Shown here: positions 44,291-54,689 of the stretch, one piece after another | Numbering within the stretch: position 1 is the stretch's first letter | How the letters are laid out: every line of letters starts with the position of its first letter | Origin: Diphasiastrum complanatum | Taxonomy: Eukaryota > Streptophyta > Lycopodiopsida > Lycopodiales > Lycopodiaceae | Direction of reading: 5' to 3' | Assembly (NCBI GenBank): GCA_029204225.1 | Contig: CM055098.1 | Span: forward strand, 47,092,191-47,156,190 | Length of the DNA stretch: 64,000 nt | The notes under the pieces: model-generated | The model's input: only the letters and a program-made list of their open reading frames with translations | Databases searched by the model: none | Told to the model about the DNA's origin: nothing | Program-made: the position numbers and the translations under genes

Positions 44291-44822
44291 TACCCTTGAT
44301 CAAGGCGTCAATGATGATTTACCAAATGCAATCATTTTCCAAGTTGACTCTACACCTGTATGGGCTAAGGAAATAACCGAATATTTAACTTCAGGGCAGA
44401 TGGATCCTTCCTTCTCTAAACCTGAACAACGTGCGTTGGTCCTCAAAACTAAACCTTATACATTAATTGCAGGACAACTCTACAAGCAAGGGTTAGATGG
44501 AATTATCCGATGATGTCTTACTGAAGGAGAAATACCCTCTGTAATTTTCCTCACTCATGAAGGTACTGGTGCTGGCCATTTCTCTTCTGAAACAACTGCT
44601 AAAAAAATCCTCTTGGCCGATTTTTGGTGGCCAACACTCTTCAAGGATACACACAATTACACTAAGGCTTGTGATGTCTGCCAATGCACAAAATGCTTTC
44701 AGAAAACAGACTACATGCCTTTACACCCCGTAACCACTGATCAAGCTTTTCAGAAATGGAAAATTGATTATGTTGGACCTATTAGTCCTGCTGCTCAACA
44801 CACACAATCTCATTACATTTGA
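44291..44822 (+). pseudogene. Ty3/gypsy integrase N-terminal part
   Basis: PYTLIAGQLYKQGLDGIIR is followed by a stop, then the HHCC zinc region (HEGTGAGHFSSETTAKK...CDVCQCTK) and the first core residues WKIDYVGPISPAAQ. It ends at a TGA and the rest of the core is missing. Confidence 0.88.
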
Positions 44823-44889
44823 CATTTTCTAGGGTAGTGTTTTTACAAAAAAAATAACATGCTTCTTTATAGTATTTTCGTCTAAGTAT

Positions 44890-45122
44890 TCATGTGTAGG
44901 TGGCAATTTAGGTTTTGGACCTGTTATAAAAGTATGTAAGTCATGGGAAGAGAGAATGCTCTCTCTCACTTATCTCATTCATGCTTATACATGGTTCTCT
45001 TGGGTTCTACTATCCATTGGTGCACTATACTTGTAATATCTTGTAATTCTATGTGTAGAATGATCATTAAATGCTATTTTCAGATCCACATGTGTGAAAT
45101 ACAGTAGGAGACTATAATTCTA
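44890..45122 (+). repeat. LTR-like repeat (family V), plus orientation
   Basis: Reverse complement of 32555-32782. It contains a good TATA box (TTATAAAAGTATG at about 44930) followed by a CTCTCTCTCACTTATC tract and TCCACATGTGTGAAATACAG. Confidence 0.65.
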
Positions 45123-45404
45123 TGGACATCAACAGTACTTTATGTTTCATCAATATCTATTAGAGTTTGCATCTCATTTTTTGTGTAGATGCTGATTTTT
45201 CTACATTGGCAAGATTGGTGAGTTGCTTGTTTCTAAACCCAAGATCAAAAGTAGGTTTGGATCTTAATGGATCTCAAATCTTTCACATGTCCTACAAAAT
45301 ATCTACAACTACCTTTTGTTTCAGTTACTACAACCACCTCATTACAGTTAATGTATGTACAAAGTGGGCGGACTGTCAACGCGAAATCGTTGGTCAGATT
45401 TTAA

Positions 45405-45646
45405 ACCGACAATATCGAAATTTACAAGTATAAAAAACATATACAATGACTCAAAAAATAATGACTCAAAAATATACACTAACTCAAAAAATATAGAATT
45501 TTTCAAGTCGATTCGGTATTGAAAAATTCTAGAAAATTCAATCCTAAACTTTTCGATTCTCTGCTCAAAAATTCGAGCCTTCTGTTTCTGGTTTTTTAGG
45601 ATGCTCATTATTGAATGGATTTGAGGCTGAGCATCGAATTTCAACA
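45405..45646 (-). repeat. Copia Y LTR fragment, minus orientation
   Basis: On minus it begins TGTTGAAATTCGATGCTCAG with ATGAGCATCCT downstream, matching the starts at 5247 and 56039. Only the first ~240 bp remain. Confidence 0.7.
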
Positions 45647-45939
45647 AAGCCCACGGGCTAGGTTTTTAACTAAAGCCTAATAAATACAGTAAATAAATCT
45701 ATACAGTTAATTTCCTAGAGTGTGTGGCCACTCGGCTAATTCAAGCAGCCAATTATTGGATGAGTGTCTAACTGATCAGTCCATGGTGGTCATGTCCCGA
45801 ACTACTGAAAATAGTGAACTAATTAACTGCACAATAATTACAGTATCACATTTGAAGCTTAACCTAATTTCTAACAATTTATGATTTGATATAATATTCT
45901 CTTTTGGATCAACATCGTAGAAGGGATTAGTAGATTTGC
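45647..45939. other. No recognised gene
   Basis: AT-rich sequence between an LTR fragment and a gag relic. No motif found. Confidence 0.4.
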
Positions 45940-46753
45940 CACTTGATTCGACTGACCTTTGTTGTTCTTCTTCGCTTGAAGTATTCGGCAGTCTTGTATT
46001 TTGTGGTTGTTTCGTTTGTAATATCTGCAGAACAGCTTGTTCTTTGTCTGCGGATTCGACTATTCCTTGTGCTGAGCTAGTTTCTGGTCTGGCTTTGATA
46101 GCTTCGGACCTTTCTTCTTCTGCTGCTTTGTTGTGCCCTTGTTGGTGTACAAGGAGTGAGAATCAGCTGAGAAACTTGAGGCTTCGTTCCTTCGCGTGTC
46201 TTCCTGCAACAACATAGTGATGACTCTTGAAAGAGTCAACTCTGGATGAGTCGTGATGATCATCACCTAGCTGTCGTAGAAACTTGGCAAGCTTGTAAGC
46301 AGTTGCATCACTGTGTCTTGATCGTCTATGATAGATCCGACAACGGCTATTTGCCTTAGCAGGTTCTTGAATTGATTAATGTGATTCTGTAGAGAATCAC
46401 CATTCGTCATCTTGAGGGAGTAGAATTTCTTCCTGGATGTAGCTTGGAAGCTATATCTCGCACTTCGTATAGTGTACTCAAGGTGTCCCAGACTTCTTTC
46501 GATGTCTGAGCCTCAGATACATGGCCGATCTGTGTATCAGTGATGTTGAGGATGATCAGCGCGAAAGCTTTTCCATCCTTCAGCTTCCATCTGGCGATTG
46601 CCACGTCGTCCGATTCGGGTTTCCCTTATGCACTTGTAACAACGTCGTACAATTCTTTTGCCATTAGTACAGTCTTCATCTTAAATTTCCACAAAGGTAA
46701 TTGGCTCCATCAAGCTTGTCCATGAAAGGACTAGCTTTCCCTTGGGAATCCAT
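45940..46753 (-). pseudogene. Copia (Z) gag, degenerate
   Basis: The minus-strand ATG at 46753 (MDSQGKASPFMDKLDGANY) starts a Gag with WKFKMKTVLMAKEL after a shift, then RWKLKDGKAFALIILNITD, KEVWDTLSTLYEV, MMIITHPELTLSRVITMLLQEDTRR and a zinc knuckle FCRYYKRNNHKIQDC in which the second Cys is Tyr. The PBS and LTR lie directly upstream. Several stops and shifts break the frame. Confidence 0.85.
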
Positions 46754-46898
46754 GTGGAAGAATCAGTCTAAGTGATAGGAGAAACTATCAGTGACTTAAG
46801 AATGAAAATCTGATAGTGAAATATATAAAACAAGAAAACAATTACTCTATCGGCTAGTAGAGTCTTGTACTATGGGAGCTAATCAAGCTATAAAGTTT

Positions 46899-46910
46899 GC
46901 TCTAATACCA
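46899..46910 (-). promoter_or_regulatory. Copia (Z) primer-binding site
   Basis: On minus this reads TGGTATTAGAGC, one change from the initiator-Met consensus, and directly touches the LTR. Confidence 0.85.
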
Positions 46911-47453
46911 TGTTGGGGAGAGAGGGAGGAAGAATAAATGACGAACACGAACGAGAAACGAACTCGAACAAGAAATGAACGAGAAGCGAACTCAAACAGA
47001 AAATGTTTGTGCACAGCGGAATGAGTTAAATGACTCTCTCCCTCAGCATGACTATGCCTATCAGAATGAACAGAACTTTAGCGATAGAAATCACAGTCAT
47101 TCTAGATTATGTAGCCAAACATTTAAATGGATGAAGCGCTAGATGAATAATTTGTCGCGAATTGCAAGACAAATTATCTGTCGCAAATGATTCGCGAAGA
47201 GCTAGACTGTGTTCGACTGATAATTAGTCACGAATTGTTTGCGAAAGACAAGACTAAAAGTTGATTGTCTATTACCAAAAAGAGCAGCTAGAAAGATCAG
47301 ACAAAATGAAGAACAAGCACAGCAATATTAACACTTTCTGAATGCAGAACAAAGAGCTGTATCAGATTAAGTATATCAGGTATACAAGTTAATGATGCGA
47401 CAGAGCACAATACAATAGCGGACAAAACCGCGTGCCCTACGAAGCTTATTTTT
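46911..47453 (-). repeat. Copia Z 5' LTR, truncated, minus orientation
   Basis: It is the reverse complement of 53950-54482: CTCTCCCCAACA end, the Arg/Asn-codon-like GAACGAGAAACGAAC tract, GCGAA/TTCGC-rich middle and GCACGCGGTTTTGTCCGC. It is cut at about 47453, where repeat X begins. Confidence 0.88.
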
Positions 47454-47700
47454 GCATGGAGTAGGATATACGACAAGGTATGCATCCATTTGGTAGGGCC
47501 CATGTTTGGAATTTGACATGCACCCTTACCTTTCACTCCGATGGACTTTTTTTTTCTTGCCTTTCACATGACATGTATAATGCAAGGGTACTTTTTAAAT
47601 AAAATAGTTATGAACCTTTCAACCACTTATTTACATATATATATAAGTTATATTAACAATAAATTTTTAAAAATTTTAAACTAGCATGACATTTGAAAAT
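47454..47700. repeat. Repeat X, copy 1
   Basis: TGCATGGAGTAGGAT, TATGCATCCATTTGGTAGGG, CATGACATGTATAATGCAAGGG and AACTAGCATGACATTTGA are shared in reverse complement with 54690-54965 at roughly nine-tenths identity by eye. There is no coding capacity. Possibly a short DNA element. Confidence 0.75.
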
Positions 47701-47798
47701 CTAAAAATCTTGAGTATAGAATACTTGAATATACAATTATATATTTACAATCAACATTGTTTTCAATTGTAGCAACGTGATCCACAAATCACGAGAAT

Positions 47799-48110
47799 CT
47801 TTGCATTATGGAAGGCATTCAAATGGTTGAAACATAAAAATAAAGATAAAAGTTACATTTAGAAGAATAAAAAGGAAAAAAAAAACTCATTTTAATGCTC
47901 AACCTCACCTATGAGTGACACGTTAATTTGTGAGAGTAGCTTACCATTAAGCTTTGCATTATGGAGGGCATTCAAATGGTTGAAACATAAAAAGAAAAAT
48001 AAAAGTTACATTCAAAAGAATAAAAAAAAAAAAAAAGTCACTTTAATGATCAACCTCACCTATGAGTGACACCATAGGTGACACCTCAATTTGTGGGAGT
48101 AACCATTACC
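47799..48110. repeat. 153-bp tandem duplication
   Basis: Two head-to-tail copies begin CTTTGCATTATGG at 47799 and 47952. Each has GGCATTCAAATGGTTGAAAC, an A-rich run and CAACCTCACCTATGAGTGACAC. Copy 2 carries an extra CATAGGTGACAC. Confidence 0.9.
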
Positions 48111-48283
48111 GTTGCAAAGCTGAAAATTTTAACAATTGATCCTTCAATCTTGAGAATCTTTGAGATATATACGAGTTTAGTACATTGAAAGACTAAAAAA
48201 CAAATATTTGAATTTATAAAGATCTCAAGTGAAAAGAAAATAGATTTTCATACTCAAACTCACTTGGTAAAGACACCTTTGCA

Positions 48284-48362
48284 AAATACCTGTAGAGCTT
48301 ACTGCTATGGGGGCAAAGCCAAATTACCAGTAGAGCTTATTGCTATTGGGGCAAAGCTAAAA
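48284..48362. repeat. Two-copy ~40-bp tandem repeat
   Basis: ACC(T/A)GTAGAGCTTA(C/T)TGCTAT followed by GGGGCAAAGC occurs twice in tandem. Confidence 0.85.
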
Positions 48363-48415
48363 AGATTGAAACATTTAGTCATGGTACTGGAAATTGTAAA
48401 ATTTTGCTTGTGCAG

Positions 48416-48601
48416 TTTAGCATGAAGGTAATTTGGAAGGGAAAAAGGAATAATAACAAGATTTATGATACTGCAAGTGCAGACAATTCTAAAAGATTCT
48501 GCTCTTTGACAAGTTCAAAGATCAAGAAGAAGTCCCGCAAGCAAACTAACAAACTGAGAGTGCACACCAAACTAAGGAATGTAGTGAAGCTATGGGTTTA
48601 A
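48416..48601 (+). CDS. Candidate terminal exon of an unidentified host gene
   Basis: A TTTTGCTTGTGCAG acceptor precedes 61 open codons ending in TAA. The peptide is strongly basic (KVIWKGKRNNNKIY, SSKIKKKSRKQTNKLRVH, NVVKLWV) and could be a nuclear or ribosomal-type tail, but I recognise no family. AATAAA lies 126 bp after the stop, as expected for a last exon. Upstream exons would have to lie left of 48.4 kb, where I found none. Chance remains possible. Confidence 0.3.
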   Translation, partial: FSMKVIWKGKRNNNKIYDTASADNSKRFCSLTSSKIKKKSRKQTNKLRVHTKLRNVVKLWV

Positions 48602-48726
48602 ACCCATCAATGTAGGAAGGCCTTTGTGTTATGTCATAATGTTTTTTTTAGCAATTATGCAGGAACCAATTTAATTCTTCTAATCTTGCTAGCGGAAGAC
48701 TCTAATTCTGCTGAGGCAGCACAGTA

Positions 48727-48732
48727 AATAAA
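48727..48732 (+). terminator. Poly(A) signal AATAAA
   Basis: Canonical hexamer downstream of the candidate exon at 48416-48601. Confidence 0.35.
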
Positions 48733-49087
48733 GCATATTATTAACTTGGGATTCTAACTGTAAATTGATTATATGGATGTGCATGAATCCAGTCAGGAGT
48801 GGTGCACAAGAGTAATCTCTAAAAGTTTGACTTACTCTTTCATGATTCACACATTTGTAGGTATTTTGAACTATAAGTCAAGAAAACAGTGGACATGTAT
48901 CATGCTTTAAGATTAACTGTGTATGGTCAAAGTATATACAAAAGGAGAATTCATGGCGATGCAATACGGCTGCCTGTGCTACAGATTATATCTTAACTCC
49001 TAATAAAAGGAGAATCCATGGCGATGAATACAATGGCCTGGAATTATTTCCTGCTAACTACTCCAGTATCTATTCAATTTGATCAGT

Positions 49088-49093
49088 TTTATT
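49088..49093 (-). terminator. Poly(A) signal AATAAA of the aspartic-protease-like gene
   Basis: The minus-strand hexamer lies 80 bp beyond the TAG stop at 49173-49175, a normal spacing. Confidence 0.55.
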
Positions 49094-49172
49094 CGGTACA
49101 TATAAAAGATAGTAATTCCGAGCATGTCGATCAGAAATGTCTATGCAAAGACATCTTTCATACATATGAACA

Positions 49173-50294
49173 CTAGAATCCAGTGAAGTTAAAGTTGGCA
49201 CAGTTGCTTTTAAATCCGATGAGAGAGCCTGTAAGCCCCACACGTTGCTTCTCCAAGTCAAACTCCACCAGATTGTTTTCCTGCTGGAATGTCCCAATCA
49301 CAGAATTGCCCTTTAGTGGACCGGCACTGACAATACCGAAGCAGTAAATGTCTGTACTGTCCACCTGTACCAGATAGTTGTCAGACGTAACAGGCACACT
49401 AGTGTTTCCATCAAAGGTGAAAGTGATCACCGGCGCTGATCGGAGGTCGCCGGTTCGGCCTGTGAAATTGAAGCAGAGATCGAGCGAGCCAAAGATTGTA
49501 TTCACTTTTTGGAAGTTGCCTACAGCAGGCGTCCGAAGAAAAGCTTGGCGGATTTGAGTGTAAGCCGGCTCGACAATGCTCGTGTAAAAAGCTTCTGTGC
49601 CGATGGAAGCAACGTCACTTACATCTATTACTGATCCATTATTTGCTTCATCAACCGCAATAGAGGTGATTTGCACAGCATAGCCATGCTTTCCATAACT
49701 TGGTGTCTTCAAATCGGTGAATTTCAGAAAAGGAGTGATGTCGAGCTCTGGAGAGCCGTTGCTTTGAGGTGGCAGGCCCGAGTCAAAGTGGTAGCTGGTG
49801 TTGCCAAAAAAGATGGGCGTGGGAGCTGAATTCTGTCCAAGGCAATAGGCAAATTTCTTTGCAACTCCACTAGACGTAGATACTTGGGCGGGAAAGGCTA
49901 GCGAACCAGGTCCCAACGCCAGCAAGTCCACTTTCGGATTGAGTACAAATTGGATACCCGTGAGCGGCACAGGAGCCATGGGCACAAACCCATCTGTAGG
50001 GTTCAATGTGACAGTGTCTGAGGACAAAAATCCCGCGACTGAGTGATAACTGGAGGATTTGCGGGGATCAAAGCTTGTATTTACGGTGGTGATGTCTATA
50101 GTTGTGTCTAGTGCAAGCGTGACAACCTGAGGGGGAGTCCCCAGCTTGATCATTATCTCATAGTAGGAGTAACTACCGGATAAAATAACCTGCCCAACAA
50201 ATGCTGTGGGAGCAGCAGCTATAAATTCAAAGCATGCAAGACAAACAAAAAAAAATAGCAACGTTGCTTTCGGCGTATGAACTGATTCACCCAT
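49173..50294 (-). CDS. A1-family aspartic-protease-like secreted protein, catalytic motifs lost
   Basis: An uninterrupted, intronless frame of 373 codons. I start at the ATG at 50294 (context AATATGG); an upstream in-frame GTG at 50333 is not a plausible plant start. Residues 1-28 form a signal peptide with a hydrophobic core (LLFFFVCLACF) and an AAA cleavage region. Family signs: YYEIMIKLGTPPQVV, then GPGSLAFPAQV...KKFAYCLG (about 130-153), a C-terminal DLCFNF/IYCFGI Cys pair and GTFQQENNLVEFDLEKQRVGL. The first active-site loop reads D63-T-T where D-T-G is expected, and the second reads D224-V-S-D in place of D-S-G-T. The Cys-rich nepenthesin-type insert after the first loop is missing, and seven N-glycosylation sequons are present. 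From family knowledge this resembles the xylanase-inhibitor/EDGP-like, non-peptidase branch: probably secreted to the apoplast and acting by binding (inference). The intact frame in a decayed neighbourhood suggests a live gene. Confidence 0.85.
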   Translation of the reverse strand: MGESVHTPKATLLFFFVCLACFEFIAAAPTAFVGQVILSGSYSYYEIMIKLGTPPQVVTLALDTTIDITTVNTSFDPRKSSSYHSVAGFLSSDTVTLNPTDGFVPMAPVPLTGIQFVLNPKVDLLALGPGSLAFPAQVSTSSGVAKKFAYCLGQNSAPTPIFFGNTSYHFDSGLPPQSNGSPELDITPFLKFTDLKTPSYGKHGYAVQITSIAVDEANNGSVIDVSDVASIGTEAFYTSIVEPAYTQIRQAFLRTPAVGNFQKVNTIFGSLDLCFNFTGRTGDLRSAPVITFTFDGNTSVPVTSDNYLVQVDSTDIYCFGIVSAGPLKGNSVIGTFQQENNLVEFDLEKQRVGLTGSLIGFKSNCANFNFTGF

Positions 50295-50338
50295 ATTCAC
50301 AAACACCCCACCCTCAGTCTGATCTGATCGCACACAAT

Positions 50339-50473
50339 CACTGACAGAGAGCAGCTACTTGCTAATATGAAACTCTGATCTCACACAACACTGATTGAAA
50401 GCAGCTAATTATTAATGTGAAGCTCTGATCTCTGGCACACTGAGTGAATACGAGCAGTTAGTTATTTATATGG
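50339..50473 (-). repeat. ~50-bp tandem repeat in the 5' region of the protease-like gene
   Basis: Two clear copies (50339-50387 and 50388-50436) share CACTGA, AGCAGCTA, TAAT(A/G)TGAA and CTCTGATCTC. A third, weaker copy (50437 onward) shares CACTGAGTGAA and AGCTC and contains the TATA box. Confidence 0.75.
50462..50471 (-). promoter_or_regulatory. Putative TATA box of the protease-like gene
   Basis: On the minus strand this reads ATATAAATAA, 168 bp upstream of the ATG. It falls in the third copy of the 50-bp repeat, and the other copies have no TATA match. Confidence 0.5.
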
Positions 50474-51340
50474 TAGCTCAAGAGTCATGATCAAAATCAA
50501 ATAGGCGTGAAAGTCAACAGATTCAGAGAAAATTCCAATCGCCATGGATGCACAGTAATGGCCGTAAAACGGTATGCTGCGTCAATTAGATCGAACTGAC
50601 TACGTAGCTACCGACGATTGCATATCATGAAAACTGCAAAGCAACAAGAAATCTGGTTTCTGTGGGGTCTGCTACGCATTGCACATTCTAGAAACATATT
50701 GTGGAAGACAAGTATAAACGACGAAATATCGATCACCTCAAACTGCCTCATCTAAAGCAACAGCATCTACAAACAAGCAATCAAATCCAGTCACCTCCGA
50801 GTACCTTATCAGCCAAAGCAACAACTGCAGGAACAGCATCTGCAAACTCGAAAGGAAAAGAGCACTAGTGTCTGCAAACGTCATACATACATGGCAATCA
50901 AATCCAAGGAAGGCAGCCAGCAGGCAGCAAAGATGGACAATGTGGGCCGTCGCCTAGACTTCTGTTACCTCACGAAAGCAAATCATTTCAAACTTCAGTC
51001 AATATCCATATTTTATCAATAGAAGAATCTGCGTGTGCTTTCTATCCTTGTGAAAAAGGTGAAGAAAGAGACTTGTCAAGAACGAGCTTGCTTTTCTATC
51101 TTGTTGCAAAGACTGTGAACTAGTTCACCTAGGACACGCTTTCATTTGTCACATGCAATTGGAGGGAAAATTAGGACTTTTCTAAGTCACAGGTATTATA
51201 AGAAGAGACTCGGTTGGAAATACTTGCCACAGAACGTTAAGAATCCCGTGTCTGGGAAACCTCCCTTGAAGTTTCTCTCTAAAACTCTACACTTCCGAGG
51301 TCTTTGGTGGGTCTATTTTTGACAAATGTTGCCTTCTAGA
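50474..51340. other. Upstream flank; no recognised gene
   Basis: Non-coding sequence with scattered GCAACA/ATCTACAAAC words (50755-50900). No motif was recognised. Confidence 0.4.
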
Positions 51341-51530
51341 TCCTCCAACTCAAATTTCTTGCCACTTAAGCTACTCCACTTCTACAACTAAATTTTGTTA
51401 TCCTCCATCTCAAATTTCTTGCCACTTGATTTAAAATACTCCACTCTCACAACTAAATTTTGTCATCCTCCAACTCAAATTTCTTGCCACTTAATTTGAG
51501 ATACTCCACTTCTACAACTAAATTTTGTCA
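51341..51530. repeat. Three-copy ~66-bp tandem repeat
   Basis: Units read TCCTCCAACTCAAATTTCTT, GCCACTTAA, a variable stretch, then TACTCCACTTCTACAACTAA and ATTTTGT, with small differences between copies. Confidence 0.9.
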
Positions 51531-51799
51531 AGTATAAAGAGCTAGCTAGCACCATGATAGAACAAGCAAATACATTAAACATCAATTATGATTAGCAAAT
51601 TTTTTTCCTATGATAACAAAAACTCTCAATAATTCTGTCAACAATATTATTATCAATTATTCCTTGCGCCACCCCTAGCCCCATGAGAAATTCAGAGTGA
51701 ATTGCGATATATGATCTAGTACAGTTGTCTTGTATTATCATTATCAAAAGCTAGGCCCTTATGTGATAGATATAAGTGGATCATTGACTCTCAAACCAA

Positions 51800-53396
51800 A
51801 AGCAACAGTTACAAAACCTCATCCTTAGTCAAGGCGAGGGAGCTAGACCATCTCTGGAGAGAAGCTATGGATAGAGAGTATTCCTCTCTGATCAAGAATC
51901 AGACATGGGCATTAGTCAAAGCGCCTATTGGTTGCAATATTATTGATTGCAAATGGATCTTTAAGATCAAATATAACGCCAATAGAACGATTGAACGAAG
52001 GAAGGCTAGACTGGTGGCATGAGGATTCACCCAGATCTCGAATGTCGACTACAGTGAGACTTTTAGTCCAGTCGTCAAACATTCGTCGATCCGAATGCTC
52101 AAGTCTTATGCTGCAGTTGCCGACCTCGAAGTACATCAACTCGATGTACAAACAGCCTATTTGAATGGAGTTATAAAAGAAGATGTCTACATGATCCAGC
52201 CCAAAGGATACGTTTTGGAAGGCATGAAGAATCATGTCTGTAAACTCCATAAAGCACTGTACGGCTTGAAACAGTCTGCTAGAGCTTGGTTTCAGAGGAT
52301 CAACACATTCCTCATTGAACAAGGATTTAAACCAAGCACTGCTGATTGCAATGTTTATTCAAAGTTAGTGCAACAATCCTTCATTAGCATCACCTTGTAT
52401 GTTGATGATACGTTGCTCTTCAGCAACAATGCCAATATGGTCAAGGATTCAAAATAGATGTTGTTCTCAAAATTCGACATGCCTGATCTAGGCGAAGCTC
52501 ACTTTTATCTTGGAATTCAAATCCACAGAGACAGAGCAAATCGATTGATTTACATCACTCAACAAAGGTATCTTCATAATGTTCTTAGCAGATACAATTT
52601 GATGAATTGTAAATTAGCTCACTCACCAATGGATCCAGGCCTGCATTTGTCAAAGGACCAATGTCCCCAGACAAAGCAGGAAGAGGAGCAGATGAGAGAA
52701 TACCCGTATCGATCGATACTCGGATCTCTCATGTAAGCAATGGTCTATACAAGGCCAGATATCTCTTTTGTTGTCAGCTCACTCAGCCAATACATAGCTA
52801 ATCCTGGAATTTCCCATTGGAAGGCTCTTATTCGAGTCATGAGATATATTCGAGCTACCATGGACCAGTGCATCTGCTATGGAGATGTCAACAACGACAA
52901 TCTTCATCAGCTCAGTGGATATTCTGATGCAAGCTGGGGAGGAGATGCAGACCATCGTAAGTCCACATCTGGATTTACATTCTTCTTCAATGGCAGTCCT
53001 ATTTCGTGGAACAGTCGTAAGCAAACCTCTATCGCACTTTCTTCTACTGAAGCAGAATATATTGCTGCTTTTCAATCTATTAAGGAAGCTTTTTGGTTGA
53101 GAAATTTGTTGTTAGACATCAATCTATATCAGTACAGCCCTACAATTTTGTTTTGTGATAACCAAAGTGTTATTGCCTTATCAGCCAACCCCAGATTTCA
53201 TTCTAGGAGTAAGCACATTGAAATAAGATATCACTACATCAAGGGCAAGATTCTCGACAGAGAGGTGAACTTAACGTACTGCAAAACGCAGGACATGGTT
53301 GCAGACATTTTTACGAAAGCACACAATGTTAATGCACACAACAGATTTTGTGCATTGCTAAGTCTGAAGATCAAGGCATTCATGGATCCAGATTAA
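51800..53396 (+). pseudogene. Copia (Z) reverse transcriptase-RNase H, three point stops
   Basis: One frame runs through the whole block: ARELDHLWREAMDREYSSL, DCKWIFKIKYNANRTIERRK, FSPVVKHSSIRMLKSYAAV, HQLDVQTAYLNGVIKEDVYM, LHKALYGLKQSARAW, catalytic YVDDTLLF, then RNase H with SGYSDASWGGDADHRKST, ALSSTEAEYIA, FCDNQSVIALSANP and DMVADIFTKA. It is interrupted only by TGA at about 52019, TAG at 52455 and TAA at 52734. The 5' part of the element (gag to integrase) is missing. A PPT (AAGAGGGGG) and LTR follow. Confidence 0.92.
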
Positions 53397-53403
53397 GAGG
53401 GGG

Positions 53404-54482
53404 TGTTGGATTTACTCCTACTCTCCTAAATCCCAATTTTAATCTGCCTCCATTCATGCTGCCTATTTATCTAACATTGTCACGCAGTCTGCATTTTTAC
53501 ACACAAATTCGCACAGACGAAGAAAAGGCAAATGAATCGCAACACTATGTTCTTACACAGGAAATGGTGACAGGCGAAAAGGGGACACTACCTTACTGAA
53601 TGCCAAAGGTGCCCTAACAGATAAGGCACCCTGTAAAGCTTATCCTAAGGCCATTTGTAAGAGTGACGCACTTTTGTGTCATCACCAACGTTCACTTCAG
53701 TACTGGCTGACGTCGCACCCTTTTCACCTTCGCCCCATGCAGTTGCGCTAACAGATTGGACAATGATTGCAGCCACCCATGATCTCCTACAGACAACACA
53801 TCCACTCTGTACTTTTTCATCTGCACACCTGTAATATTATGTATATATATTGGATACCATTTGCGTATTCAATGATGACGATGAATTCTGATGAAGCAAG
53901 ATAAGTCTAGAACAAGTTAAGGAGGTTTCATTCCTCATTACAGACAGAAATAAGCTTCGTAGGGCACGCGGTTTTGTCCGCTATTGTATTGTGCTCTGCC
54001 GCATTATTAACTTGAATACATGATATACTTAATCTGATATAGCTCTTTGTTCTGCATTCAGATCTGTGTTAATATTGCTATGCTTGTTTTTCATTTTGTC
54101 TGATCTTTCTAGCTGCTCTTTCTGGTAATAGACAATCAGCTTTTAGTCTTGTCTTTCGCGAACAATTCGCGACTAATTATCTATTGTCTAGCTCTTTGTG
54201 AATCATTCGCGACAGATAATTTGTCTTGCAATTCATGACAAATTATTCATCTAGCGCTTCATCCATTTAAATGTTTGGCTATGTAATCTAGAATGACTGT
54301 GATTTCTATTACTAAAGTTCTGTTCATTCTGATAGGCGTAGTCATGCTTAGGAAGAGAGTCATTTAACTCATTCCGCTGCGCACGAACATTTTCTGTTTG
54401 AGTTCGCTTCTCGTTTGTTTTTTGTTCGAGTTTGTTTCTCATTCGTGTTCATCATTTATTCTTCCTCCCTCTCTCCCCAACA
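53404..54482 (+). repeat. Copia Z 3' LTR, complete, 1079 bp
   Basis: It starts TGTTGGATTTACTCC after the PPT and ends CTCTCCCCAACA, giving TGTTGG/CCAACA terminal inverted repeats. It matches 39778-40466 and 40947-41153 at its start and 46911-47453 in reverse. A GTATATATATTGG promoter-like element lies at about 53841. The middle is rich in TTCGCGA and GCGAA. Confidence 0.9.
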
Positions 54483-54554
54483 CCTCCCACATGCACTCTT
54501 CGTGCCCTCCCTACATAGGCATGCCCTTCTTGTGCCCTCCCCATGCCCCCTCCC

Positions 54555-54655
<101 letters not shown>

Positions 54656-54689
54656 GAGTGGGAGAGAATAATGAGTGTCATATGAAAGG

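Larger units (their letters stand above)
41154..44822 (+). mobile_element. Truncated Ty3/gypsy element, plus orientation
   Basis: A 1089-bp 5' LTR (41154-42242, TGTCCATG...TTCCAACA) with a TATA-like CCATAAAAGG at about 41743, a PBS, a ~600-bp leader, RT, RNase H and the start of integrase. It stops just after the first catalytic Asp (DYVGPI) at about 44770, and no 3' LTR is seen. As in the complete element, gag and protease are absent between PBS and RT. Confidence 0.82.
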
